Shown here one piece after another: positions 8,952 to 17,523 of a DNA stretch of 64,000 nucleotides (the first letter of the stretch is position 1; the number at the start of each line of letters is the position of its first letter). The DNA is from Jiangella mangrovi (lineage in GTDB: Bacteria; Actinomycetota; Actinomycetes; Jiangellales; Jiangellaceae). The notes under the pieces were generated by a model. That model was given only the letters and a program-made list of their open reading frames with translations. It was not told the DNA's origin and did no database searches. The stretch covers positions 5,332,001 to 5,396,000 of the forward strand of contig NZ_JACHMM010000001.1 in assembly GCF_014204975.1 (NCBI RefSeq). The letters run 5' to 3'. The translations under genes and the position numbers were made by a program.

Positions 8952-9821
8952 GTGATCCTGGCCGAGGAGGAGTGGCGAGCGCGGACGCTCGCCCACGAAG
9001 CGCGCGTCGACGCGCTGGTGGGTGACCATCTCGAGCGGCGCCGGGCCGGCCGGGCGCACCCCGTCCACGACTTCCTGTTCACCTACTACAGCTTCAAGCC
9101 GTCCCAGCTGCGACGGTGGCATCCCGGCTTTGGCGTGGTGCTGGGCGGGTCTCCGCCGCACGCGGACTGGGCGGGGTACGTCACGGGGGCCGACGGCGTC
9201 ACCGTCGGCCCCGCCGTGGTCGAGAAGCGCGCGGCCACCGTCGAGTGGGTGCGGGGTCTGCTGGCGGCGACGGCGTCACGGCCGGCGCACACGGGCTGCT
9301 TCGGGCTGCACGAGTGGGCCATGGTCTACCGGACCACGCCCGGCGACGTCCGGCACGAGTCCTATCCGCTGCGACTCGGCCATTCCGGCACCGACGAGGT
9401 GGTCGAGGCGCACCAGATCAAGTGCTCGCACTTCGACGCGTTCCGCTTCTTCACCGACTCGGCGCGACCGCTGAACGCCGTCACCCCGACACGGGAGCTG
9501 CAGCCGTCATTGGAGCAGCCCGGGTGCCTGCACGCGGGCATGGACCTCTACAAGTGGGCCTACAAGCTGACGCCTCTGGTGCCGTCGGAGCTGGTGGCCG
9601 ACGCGTTCGAGTTGGCGGCCGAGATCCGCGAGCTCGACATGCGCGCCTCGCCGTACGACCTGGCCGACCTCGGTTTCGAGCCCGTGCGCATCGAGACGAC
9701 CGAGGGCAAGCGCCAGTACGTCGAGCAGCAACGCGCCTTCGCCGAGCGCGGCGCCGTCATCCGCGAACGCCTCCTCGCCGAGATCGACTGTCAGGAGCCC
9801 GCCGTCACGGGACGCGGGTGA
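8952..9821 (+). CDS. conserved actinobacterial protein often labelled 3-methyladenine DNA glycosylase
   Basis: A 289-residue soluble protein starting VILAEEEWRARTLAHEARVDALV and containing HPVHDFLFTYYSFKPSQLRRWHPG, sequence features of an actinobacterial family commonly annotated as 3-methyladenine DNA glycosylase. I see no helix-hairpin-helix or other classical glycosylase motif, so the enzymatic label should be treated as unproven. Conserved His, Cys and Trp residues (GCFGLHEWAMVY, KCSHFDAFRFF) could bind a ligand or metal. GTG 8952 is chosen because TACGCT (8939-8944) lies exactly 7 nt upstream, consistent with leaderless transcription. Its 3' end overlaps the convergent lipoate-ligase-like gene by 17 bp. 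Confidence 0.75.
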   Translation: MILAEEEWRARTLAHEARVDALVGDHLERRRAGRAHPVHDFLFTYYSFKPSQLRRWHPGFGVVLGGSPPHADWAGYVTGADGVTVGPAVVEKRAATVEWVRGLLAATASRPAHTGCFGLHEWAMVYRTTPGDVRHESYPLRLGHSGTDEVVEAHQIKCSHFDAFRFFTDSARPLNAVTPTRELQPSLEQPGCLHAGMDLYKWAYKLTPLVPSELVADAFELAAEIRELDMRASPYDLADLGFEPVRIETTEGKRQYVEQQRAFAERGAVIRERLLAEIDCQEPAVTGRG

Positions 9822-10854
9822 GCCACTCCTCGGTGCCGAACTTCGAGTCCACCAGATCAGCGGCCAGCCGCAGCGTCTTCTCGTCCAGCGAGTCGTCCAC
9901 CAGCCCGTACCGCGACCGGAACGTCGACACCATGCGGTCGATGACGTCGGCCCGCGCCAGCCCGGTCTGCGACCGCAGCGGATCGACCCGCTTGTTGGCG
10001 CTCTTGGTGCCCTTGTCCGACAGTTTCTCGCGGCCGATGCGCAGCACCTCGAGCATCTTCGCGGCGTCGATGTCGTAGGCCATGGTCACGTGGTGCAGCA
10101 CGACCCCGCCCGCCAGCCGCTTCTGCGCCGCGCCGGCGATCTTCCCCACCGGCGAGGTGATGTCGTTGATCGGCTGGTAGGTCGCCTCGATGCCGAGGTC
10201 GCGCAGCGCCACCACCACCCACTCGTCCAGGAACGCGTAGGAGTCGACGAACGACAGGCCGGAGACCAGCGACTCCGGCACGTACAGCGAGTACGTGATG
10301 GTGTTGCCGGGCTCGACGAACATCGCGCCGCCGCCCGAGATGCGCCGCACCACGTTCACGTCATGCCGACGAGCCCCGTCCATGTCCACTTCGTTGCGCA
10401 GCGACTGGAAGCTGCCGATGATCACCGCGTTCGACGCCCACTCCCAGACGCGCAGCGTCGGAGGCCGCTCCCCCGCGCCCACCTGCTCGGCCAGGACCTG
10501 CTCCAGCGCCATCTGCAGCGCCGGCTCCTGCGGTCCCTCGTGCAGCAAGTGCCAGTCGTGGTCGGTCCAGGAGGTCGCGCCGGCCAGGGCGCGACGGACG
10601 GCCACCGCCACGGCCTCGGCGGAGAACCCGAGCATGACGACACCGTCGCCCAGCGCCCCGGAGACCCGCGCGGCCAGCACCGCCGCCGGCGAGTCGGCCG
10701 CCAGACCCGTCAGCGCCCCGTCGATGCGCTCGAGCGCGAGGTCGGGTTCGAGGAAGAAGTCGCCGCTGATGCGGACGTGCTGCAGGACACCGTCGGCCAC
10801 CTCGAGGTCGGCCACCACCAGCTTGCCGCCCGGGACCTTGAACTCACCATGCAC
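9805..10854 (-). CDS. lipoate--protein ligase family protein with N-terminal accessory domain
   Basis: A 349-residue member of the biotin/lipoate A/B protein ligase family. The first ~100 residues (starting HGEFKVPGGKLVVADLEV, then ISGDFFLEPD) are the accessory domain found at the C-terminus of E. coli LplA, here placed first. The catalytic domain follows with NEVDMDGARRHDVNVVRRISGGGAMF and the lysine-containing PVGKIAGAAQKR. It should attach lipoate or octanoate to lipoyl domains, or transfer a related acid. GTG 10854 fits the usual family N-terminus; GTG 10878 is an alternative. It is divergent from the following membrane gene. Confidence 0.85.
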   Translation of the reverse strand: MHGEFKVPGGKLVVADLEVADGVLQHVRISGDFFLEPDLALERIDGALTGLAADSPAAVLAARVSGALGDGVVMLGFSAEAVAVAVRRALAGATSWTDHDWHLLHEGPQEPALQMALEQVLAEQVGAGERPPTLRVWEWASNAVIIGSFQSLRNEVDMDGARRHDVNVVRRISGGGAMFVEPGNTITYSLYVPESLVSGLSFVDSYAFLDEWVVVALRDLGIEATYQPINDITSPVGKIAGAAQKRLAGGVVLHHVTMAYDIDAAKMLEVLRIGREKLSDKGTKSANKRVDPLRSQTGLARADVIDRMVSTFRSRYGLVDDSLDEKTLRLAADLVDSKFGTEEWLTRVP

Positions 10855-10904
10855 AATCCCATCAACCTCCGCGAACACACCCCTGTTCCCGCTAATCTCC
10901 GTTC

Positions 10905-11606
10905 ATGCGAGGGTGGCGCACCAATCCGACCGCGGCTCGAACGTGGCATCTCGTGACCTTCCTGATCATCGCCGCGTGCGTGATCATCCAGCTGGTCATC
11001 TCGATCCAGGGCAACGACGTGCTGCTGATCGACGAAGGCGACGAGGCCCCGGGCACGGCGCGCCGCGTGGTGAACTTCTTCAGCTTCTTCACCGTGCAGA
11101 GCAACATCCTGCTCGGCATCGGCGCGGCGATCCTCGTCCGCAACCCGCAGGCGGACGGGCGAGCCTTCCGCGTCCTGCGGATCGCCGGCCTGATCGGCAT
11201 CACCGTCACGGGGATCGTCTACGTGACGCTGCTGCGCGACCTCGTCGACCTCGAGGGCATCCGCGCCGTCACCAACGTCGGCTTCCACTACCTGGCACCG
11301 GTGCTCGGCTTCTTCGGCTGGCTGCTGTTCGGCCCGTGGCGCCGGCTCGACCTGCGCACCGTCGTGCTCAGCCTGATCTGGCCGGTCGCCTGGCTGGTGT
11401 ACACGCTGATCCGCGGCGAGGTCATCGACTGGTACCCCTACCCGTTCATCGACGTGACGGAGCACGGCTACGGCCGGGTGCTGCTCAACTCGGCCGGCAT
11501 CACGCTCATCTTCCTGGCCCTCGGCTGGCTGTTCCTCTTCGGCGACCGTAGGCTCGGTGACCGTGCCGGATCCCACCCCGCTGACGACCTACCTCGAGCG
11601 CGCTGA
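10905..11606 (+). CDS. Pr6Pr family membrane protein
   Basis: A 233-residue integral membrane protein with about six hydrophobic helices, matching the Pr6Pr family of actinobacterial six-helix proteins. Landmarks are the early WHLVTFLIIAACVIIQLVI, the loop VVNFFSFFTVQSNILLGIGA, and LIWPVAWLVYTLIRGEVIDWYPYPFIDV. Biochemical function is unknown. ATG 10905 has a TAATCT box (10893-10898) six nucleotides upstream and no Shine-Dalgarno, suggesting a leaderless message. Its last 44 bp overlap the start of the downstream helicase gene in another frame. Confidence 0.85.
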   Translation: MRGWRTNPTAARTWHLVTFLIIAACVIIQLVISIQGNDVLLIDEGDEAPGTARRVVNFFSFFTVQSNILLGIGAAILVRNPQADGRAFRVLRIAGLIGITVTGIVYVTLLRDLVDLEGIRAVTNVGFHYLAPVLGFFGWLLFGPWRRLDLRTVVLSLIWPVAWLVYTLIRGEVIDWYPYPFIDVTEHGYGRVLLNSAGITLIFLALGWLFLFGDRRLGDRAGSHPADDLPRAR

Positions 11607-14097
11607 GCACGATCCGGACTCCCTCTACGACGCCTTCACCACGTGGGCGGGCGAGCGCGGCTTCGACCTCTACCCCGCGCAGCAGGACGCGCTGATCGAG
11701 CTGGTCTCCGGCTCGCACGTCATCCTCAGCACGCCGACGGGGTCCGGCAAGAGTCTCGTGGCGGTCGCCGCGCACTTCGCGGCCATGGCCGACGGACGGC
11801 GGACGTTCTACACCGCGCCGCTCAAGGCGCTGGTGTCGGAGAAGTTCTTCGCGCTCATCGAGATCTTCGGCGCGGCCAACGTCGGCATGATGACCGGCGA
11901 CTCCAGCGTGAACCCGTCGGCGCCGATCATCTGCTGCACCGCGGAGATCCTCGCCAACATCGCGCTGCGCAGCGGCAACGACGCCGACGTCGGCCAGGTC
12001 GTCATGGACGAGTTCCACTTCTACTCCGACCCGCAGCGCGGCTGGGCCTGGCAGGTGCCGCTGCTGGAGCTGACGAACGCGCAGTTCCTGCTGATGTCGG
12101 CCACCCTCGGCGACGTCGCGTTCTTCGAGAAGGATCTACGACGGCGTACGGGTCGCGACGTCGCCGTGGTCACCTCCGCCCAGCGCCCGGTGCCGCTGAC
12201 CTACCAGTACTCACGCGAGCCGATCCACGACCTGCTGACGGAGCTGCTGTCGACCCAGCGCGCCCCGGTCTACGTCGTCCACTTCACCCAGGCGGCCGCC
12301 GTCGAGCGGGCCCAGGCGCTGGTCAGCGTCAACGTCGCCAGCCGCGAGCAGCGCGACCGCATCGCCGCGGAGATCGGCGGGTTCCGGTTCAGCTCCGGAT
12401 TCGGCAAGGTGCTGTCGCGGCTGGTCCGGGCCGGCATCGGCGTCCACCACGCCGGCATGCTGCCGAAGTACCGCCGGCTGGTCGAACGGCTCACCCAGGC
12501 CGGCCTGCTCAAGGTCGTCTGCGGCACCGACACCCTGGGCGTCGGCATCAACGTGCCCATCCGCACGGTCGTCTTCTCGGGCCTGACGAAGTACGACGGC
12601 GTCCGCATGCGACAGCTCTCCGCGCGAGAGTTCCACCAGATCGCCGGGCGGGCCGGTCGCGCCGGTTACGACACGCTCGGCGAGGTCATCGTCCAGGCGC
12701 CGGAGCACGAGATCGAGAACCAGCGGCTGATCGCCAAGGCCGGCGACGACCCCAAGAAGCTCAAGCGCGTGGTGCGCAAGAAGGCGCCCGAGGGGTTCGT
12801 CTCGTGGGGCCAGGCCAGCATGGAGCGGCTCATCGCGGCCGAGCCCGAGCCGCTGACCTCGAGCTTCGAGATCAGCAACGCCATGGTGCTGGGCATCATC
12901 AGCCGGCCGGGCGACGCGTTCGCGCACGCGCGCAAGCTGCTCACCGACAACCACGAGCCGCCGTCGCGCACCCGCAAGCACGTGCACGACGCCGTCGCCA
13001 TCTACCGGGCGCTGCTGGCCGCCGATGTCGTCGAGCGGCTCGACCCGCCCGACGCCGAAGGCCGGACGGTGCGGCTCACCGTCGACCTGCAGCCGGACTT
13101 CGCGCTCAACCAGCCGCTGTCGCCGTTCGCGCTGGCGGCGTTCGACCTGCTCGACCGCGAGTCGCCCACCCACGCGCTGGACCTGCTCTCCGTCGTCGAG
13201 TCCACGCTCGACGACCCGCGGCAGGTGCTGTCGGCGCAGCAGTTCAAGGCCCGCGGCGAGGCCGTCGCGGCCATGAAGGCCGAGGGCATCGAGTACGACG
13301 AGCGCATGGAGCTGCTCGAGGACGTCACCCACCCGAAGCCGCTCGAGGAGCTGCTCGACGCGGCGTTCACCATCTACCGGCAGAGCCACCCGTGGGTCGG
13401 CGACTACGAGCTCTCGCCCAAGTCCGTCGCCCGCGACCTCTACGAGCGCGCCATGAGCTTCGGCGAGTACGTCGCGTTCTACAGCCTGGCCCGCTCCGAG
13501 GGCCTGGTGCTGCGCTACCTCGCCGACGCCTACCGCGCCATGCGCCAGACGGTGCCCGAGGAGTCGCGCACCGAGGAGGTCGCCGACCTCGTCGAGTGGC
13601 TCGGCGAACTGGTCCGCCAGGTCGACTCGTCGCTGCTGGACGAGTGGGAGGCCCTGCGCAACCCGGCGCTGCTCGAGGGCGACGACGGCGACAGCGGTGC
13701 GGTCCCGGTCGAGAACGCGCCCCGCCCGATCACCGAGAACCGGCGCGCGTTCCTGGTCAGCGTCCGCAACGCGCTGTTCCGCAGGGTCGAGCTGGCCGCC
13801 CGGCGCGACTGGTACGGGCTGGCCGAGCTCGACTCCGCGGACGACTGGTCGGCCGAGGACTGGCAGGACGAGCTGGAGCCGTACTTCGACGAGCACGCCG
13901 ACATCGGGATCGGGCCGGACGCCCGCAGCGCCAAGATGCTCATCGTCACCGAGCACCCGGACCGCTGGGAGGTCCGGCAGATCCTCGACGACCCCGCCGG
14001 CGACCACGACTGGGGCTTCACCGCCGTCGTCGACCTCGCCGAGTCGAACGCCGCCGGCTACCCCGTCGTGGCCGTCAGCGAGGCCGGCCGGCTCTAG
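11563..14097 (+). CDS. DEAD/DEAH-box RNA helicase, DUF3516 type
   Basis: An 844-residue superfamily 2 helicase. Motif I is STPTGSGKS (about residues 54-62), motif Ia APLKALVSEKF, motif II DEFH, motif III SAT, and motif VI QIAGRAGRAG. The Ski2/Mtr4-like architecture is followed by a long C-terminal DUF3516 region typical of actinobacteria. It should unwind structured RNA using ATP, probably in RNA turnover or ribosome processing. GTG 11563 is preferred to GTG 11557 because a TAGGCT box (11549-11554) lies 8 nt upstream. The start lies inside the 3' end of the membrane gene. Confidence 0.93.
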   Translation: MPDPTPLTTYLERAEHDPDSLYDAFTTWAGERGFDLYPAQQDALIELVSGSHVILSTPTGSGKSLVAVAAHFAAMADGRRTFYTAPLKALVSEKFFALIEIFGAANVGMMTGDSSVNPSAPIICCTAEILANIALRSGNDADVGQVVMDEFHFYSDPQRGWAWQVPLLELTNAQFLLMSATLGDVAFFEKDLRRRTGRDVAVVTSAQRPVPLTYQYSREPIHDLLTELLSTQRAPVYVVHFTQAAAVERAQALVSVNVASREQRDRIAAEIGGFRFSSGFGKVLSRLVRAGIGVHHAGMLPKYRRLVERLTQAGLLKVVCGTDTLGVGINVPIRTVVFSGLTKYDGVRMRQLSAREFHQIAGRAGRAGYDTLGEVIVQAPEHEIENQRLIAKAGDDPKKLKRVVRKKAPEGFVSWGQASMERLIAAEPEPLTSSFEISNAMVLGIISRPGDAFAHARKLLTDNHEPPSRTRKHVHDAVAIYRALLAADVVERLDPPDAEGRTVRLTVDLQPDFALNQPLSPFALAAFDLLDRESPTHALDLLSVVESTLDDPRQVLSAQQFKARGEAVAAMKAEGIEYDERMELLEDVTHPKPLEELLDAAFTIYRQSHPWVGDYELSPKSVARDLYERAMSFGEYVAFYSLARSEGLVLRYLADAYRAMRQTVPEESRTEEVADLVEWLGELVRQVDSSLLDEWEALRNPALLEGDDGDSGAVPVENAPRPITENRRAFLVSVRNALFRRVELAARRDWYGLAELDSADDWSAEDWQDELEPYFDEHADIGIGPDARSAKMLIVTEHPDRWEVRQILDDPAGDHDWGFTAVVDLAESNAAGYPVVAVSEAGRL

Positions 14098-14122
14098 GGT
14101 CCGGCCCCAGGGTTCGACGGCG

Positions 14123-14665
14123 TCAGAGTCCGGTCGCCGAGAACCAGGTCGCTGCGTTCGGCCCGACGAAGACGATCGGGGCGATGCACGGCTGCGGCAG
14201 GTCGATCGTGTCCTTGATCCTCGAGTCGCCCCCGGTGCTCGCGGGGAACGGGTCGGTGGCCACGTTGACGGTGGTCACGGCGCCGTCGACAGTGGTGAGG
14301 CAGCTGACGACGGCGACGAAGTTCGGCGCCGGGTTGATGCCCTGACGGTCCGGCGGCACCGGGGCGGCCTCGAGCAGGACGAGGTCGTCGACCTCGACCT
14401 CGATGCGGCCCTTGCTGGTCAGTTCGACCTCTGACTCGTCGATCTGCCACGGCAGGCCGCCGCCGTTGATGCCGCGGATCGGGTTGGCGGCGCCCACGAA
14501 CGGCCCGTCGACCGCGAACATCGTCTCGGCCTCGAGCACCGTCAGGCTCCTGTGCCCCTTGCCGGAGTGTCCGTGGCCGCCGTGCGCCTGGGCGCCCGAG
14601 GCGGGCAGGACCACCAGGGCGGATGTGGCCAGCAACGCGAGCACGGCTGCGGGTATGCGCTTCAT
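14123..14665 (-). CDS. secreted hypothetical protein
   Basis: A 180-residue protein with a clear Sec signal peptide (MKRIPAAVLALLATSALVVLPASGAQA) and then a His/Gly-rich segment (HGGHGHSGKGH). The mature part alternates short beta-type strands with an EVDDLVLLEAAPVPPDRQG loop and two cysteines that may form a disulfide. I do not recognise the family. AAGGGA lies about 8 nt before ATG 14665. It is convergent with the helicase and upstream of no obvious partner. Confidence 0.75.
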   Translation of the reverse strand: MKRIPAAVLALLATSALVVLPASGAQAHGGHGHSGKGHRSLTVLEAETMFAVDGPFVGAANPIRGINGGGLPWQIDESEVELTSKGRIEVEVDDLVLLEAAPVPPDRQGINPAPNFVAVVSCLTTVDGAVTTVNVATDPFPASTGGDSRIKDTIDLPQPCIAPIVFVGPNAATWFSATGL

Positions 14666-14761
14666 CTGACGTCCCTTTCGCAGGTCGGTGAAGGTCCGTT
14701 TCTTGTACGGATCGGACCGGCGAAAGGATCGAGCTTCGTGCCTCTGCCGTGCGCGACGGTG

Positions 14762-16215
14762 TCAGCCGAACGTCACGTCGAAGTAGGCCTTGTATGCCCC
14801 CTCCCCCGTGAGCAGCGGGGTCGCCAGGTGGAACTCGACGTCGCGCTCGCGCTGCAACGGCGAGCGGGCGAGGCCGATCAGCGACTTCGGCGCCAGCGGG
14901 AAGACGGCCGTGCCGATCGTGTCGTCGCCGCTGTCGATGGCGTCGTTGATGGCGTTGGCGATCGGCCCGGCGCCGGCGTTGGCCAGTGCGAGCGCGATGC
15001 CGCTGACGGTGAGCCCGACACCGGTCGCGGCGACCGCGGCGGCCAGGCCGTTCATCGCCAGGCGCACCCCGGCCTCGATCTGGCCGCAGTACTCGTCCGG
15101 GTTCCCGGTGTCGTGCTCGGCCATCGTCACGGCGAGCGCGCCGATCCCGGCCGGTGGTCCCTCGTAGACCACCAGCGTGTCCGGGAAGGAACCGCCGGCA
15201 TCGACGTCGAAGATCCGGCGCCGCACCGAGACGGTGGCGTCGCGGTTCGGGCCGACCACGGTGGCGACGACATAGGTCTCGTCCTGGCCGGACAGCTCGT
15301 CGGACTCCGCGAAGCAGTTCTGCCCGCGGAAGCGCACCTGGACGCTGCGGATCACCTGGACGCCGAGGTCGTCCCACTTGTAGATGTCGCCGTGCTCGAA
15401 GGTCGAGACCTTGCCGCGGTCGGACCGCTCGAACTGCTCGTTGCTCGTCGGGTAGCCGAGGTCACCCGTCGGTCCGCCGAGCTCCTTCCACTTGGCGCCG
15501 ATCGGCCCGTGCACCTCGTGCGCGCCGGTGGTCGCCGTCGAGTACATGGTGCCCTGCTCGAACTCGGTGATCTTGCCGCGGCCGTCGGGCAGCCGCTTCG
15601 TGTCGGTGGTCGGCCGGCCCAGGAAGCTGCCGAGCGCGCCGAGCTCCTCGTACTCGGCGAAGATGGGCGCGTCGATCGCGAACGACTGGCCGGACGGATG
15701 GAGGAAGTAGATCGCCCGGGCACCGTTGAACTCCTGCGAGTAGAGGCGCCCTCCGCTCACCGGCGTCGAGTGGATCGGCCCCGTGGGAGTGTCGAAGCCC
15801 GGCACCTCCAGGGCCTTCGCCTCGATACCGTCGCGCACGATCCGGGCGACCCCCAGGCCGTCTGCCCGGCCCTCCAGCCAGGCCGCGTTCAGGTCCTCGA
15901 CGTGCTCGGTGCCGAGCGGCGGCGGGACGAAGTCGTCGACGGTGATGCCGCGCAGCCCCTTGTGATGCCCCGCTTGAACCCCTTCTCGTAGGCCTCGAAC
16001 CGGGCCATGCCGTCGTCGAAGCCCTCGGTGAACGCGTCCGTGGCGGGACCCGGCTCGCCCGCCGGGTTGTTGTCCAGTGTGTGGTCGCCGAACGCGCCCT
16101 CCTTGTAGCCGTCGGCGTAGGCCGGTCCCAGGACCGGATCGTTCGCGTGCGGATTCCCGAACGGCCGCTCGATGAGCTGGGCACCCGTCCCGTCCTCGTC
16201 GTCCGGCATGGCCAT
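14762..16215 (-). pseudogene. LGFP-repeat protein gene broken by a single-base frameshift
   Basis: From ATG 16215 (AGGGGG ribosome site upstream) the frame encodes DDEDGTGAQLIERPFGNPHA, then a GYKEGAFGDHT / GFDDGMARFEAYEKGF tandem-like region, and derails near 15955-15962. A second frame takes over seamlessly with KGLRGITVDDFVPPP and runs about 400 residues to the stop at 14762. One missing base explains the break. The second part holds LGFP repeats (IGAKWKELGGPTGDLGYPT, then FEHGDIYKW), domains that bind cell-wall polymers in actinobacteria, and a C-terminal region with GQDETYVVATVV. Either a real pseudogene or a sequencing error; the coherent downstream frame favours an error or a very recent mutation. 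Confidence 0.75.
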
Positions 16216-16314
16216 CGCCCCCTGAGATGCCTGGCCCGGGCCGTGCGGCACCGGGCCGCCTGACGTTTCCCCTCCTCGCAGCATGGCACCGCCGGTAGCC
16301 GGTGTGAAGGGAGA

Positions 16315-16344
16315 TTGACATGTGACTATTTGGTCACCTATCGT
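16315..16344 (+). promoter_or_regulatory. promoter with palindromic operator, ArsR-SRPBCC operon
   Basis: A perfect -35 TTGACA (16315-16320), an 18-bp spacer and -10 TATCGT (16339-16344), 7 nt before ATG 16352. The spacer contains GTGAC-N6-GTCAC (16322-16337), a palindrome well placed for autorepression by the ArsR-type product. Confidence 0.75.
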
Positions 16345-16351
16345 CGCTGCC

Positions 16352-16669
16352 ATGACCGACGACCGGGTCTTCAAGGCGCTCGCCGATCCCACGCGGCGGT
16401 TCCTGCTCGACCTGCTCTTCGCGCGTGACGGCCGCACGCTGACCGAGCTGGAGTCCGAGCTGGAGATGAGCCGCTTCGGCGTCATGAAGCACCTGCGCGT
16501 GCTGGAGGAGGCGAACCTCGTGGTCACCCGCAGGTCGGGGCGAGAGAAGTTGCACTTCCTCAACCCGGTGCCGATCCGCGAGATCCACGACCGGTGGATC
16601 GACAAGTACACCGAGCGCCACACCACGGCGCTCCTGGAGCTCAGGGCCGAACTGGAGGACGAATCATGA
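16352..16669 (+). CDS. ArsR family winged-helix repressor
   Basis: A 105-residue protein with the ArsR/SmtB winged helix: MTDDRVFKALADPTRRFLLDLL, then recognition region LTELESELEMSRFGVMKHLRVLEEANLV and wing VTRRSGREKLHFLN. No cysteine metal site is seen, so it belongs to the non-metal group that commonly pairs with an SRPBCC protein. ATG 16352 is chosen over GTG 16322 because the promoter's predicted start point falls on this ATG, giving a leaderless mRNA. It overlaps the SRPBCC gene by 4 bp (ATGA). It probably represses its own operon through the palindrome in the promoter spacer. Confidence 0.92.
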   Translation: MTDDRVFKALADPTRRFLLDLLFARDGRTLTELESELEMSRFGVMKHLRVLEEANLVVTRRSGREKLHFLNPVPIREIHDRWIDKYTERHTTALLELRAELEDES

Positions 16670-17187
16670 CCACCACCGCGACGCAGACCAGCACGCAGGT
16701 CTACCGCATCTACATCAAGGCCACCCCGCAGGCCATCTGGGACGCCATCACGAAGCCGGAGTGGACGGCGCGCTACGGCTACACCGGCCTGGCCAGCTAC
16801 GACCTGCGCCCGGGCGGCGCCTACACCGTCGCACCGACGCCGGAGTTCAAGGCCGCGGCCGAGGCCCAGGGCTTCCCGTGCCCCGACGTCGTCGTCGACG
16901 GCGAGGTCCTCGAGGCCGAGCCGCCGTCGCGCCTGGTCACGACGTTCCGGATGCTCATGGACCCGGGCATGGCCGCCGAGGGCTTCAGCCGGATCACGCA
17001 CGAGATCCGCCCGACGCCCGACGGCACGTCCTGCTCGCTGACGGTGACGCACGAGCTGGAGGGGATGCCGCTGCTGGCCGCGCTGTCCCGCGGCGACAAC
17101 GAGGCCGAGGGCGCCGGCGGCGGGCACGCCTGGGTGCTCAGCGACCTCAAGAGCCTGCTCGAGACCGGCACCCCGCTCGCCGGCTGA
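16666..17187 (+). CDS. SRPBCC (AHSA1-like) protein
   Basis: A 173-residue START-like/SRPBCC protein: VYRIYIKATPQAIWDAITKPEWTARYGY at the front, LRPGGAYTV, GEVLEAEPPSRLVTTF, and the closing helix GGGHAWVLSDLKSLLETG. This is the Aha1-C-terminal-like fold that binds hydrophobic ligands. It is translationally coupled to the ArsR gene by a 4-bp overlap, a pairing common in actinobacteria where the repressor may sense the same ligand. The ligand is unknown. Confidence 0.92.
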   Translation: MTTTATQTSTQVYRIYIKATPQAIWDAITKPEWTARYGYTGLASYDLRPGGAYTVAPTPEFKAAAEAQGFPCPDVVVDGEVLEAEPPSRLVTTFRMLMDPGMAAEGFSRITHEIRPTPDGTSCSLTVTHELEGMPLLAALSRGDNEAEGAGGGHAWVLSDLKSLLETGTPLAG

Positions 17188-17367
17188 GACGACCCGCTCG
17201 TGGGCTGAGACCCCGAGGCCAGCCGGTCGGCCGACACGCGGAGTCCCCGTCGGCCGAACGGCTGATCTTGGTCGACGCGCCGTATTTCAATGCGACATGG
17301 CGTGCGGAAAGTGACAGACTTCACTTCGGCCATACCGCAGAAACATCGCTACGAGAAGGGAACCAAG

Positions 17368-17523
17368 GTGATCCGGGGGATCCTCGACCACGGCAGCAAC
17401 GGCTGGCGGGTCGAACTGTACGACACCGAACCTCTCCGCCGCACCATCATCGAGATCGACGCGCTGCCCACGTGGGCCGACGCCTCGGCCGTCATGAGCA
17501 GCGCCTTCAGGCTCGTCAGCTGA
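17368..17523 (+). CDS. small hypothetical protein, 51 residues
   Basis: A short protein VIRGILDHGSNGWRVELYDT... ending ADASAVMSSAFRLVS, with a beta-beta-alpha look. GTG 17368 has AAGGGAACC upstream with proper spacing; an ATG at 17290 would add 26 residues of less convincing sequence. Coding-like codon use and clean start signals support a real gene. No family recognised. It overlaps the convergent cimA stop by 8 bp. Confidence 0.55.
   Translation: MIRGILDHGSNGWRVELYDTEPLRRTIIEIDALPTWADASAVMSSAFRLVS

Noticed and set aside
14762-16215. Programmed ribosomal frameshifting in the LGFP gene
   Set aside because: No slippery heptamer or downstream stimulatory structure is evident at 15955-15962; a lost base is simpler.
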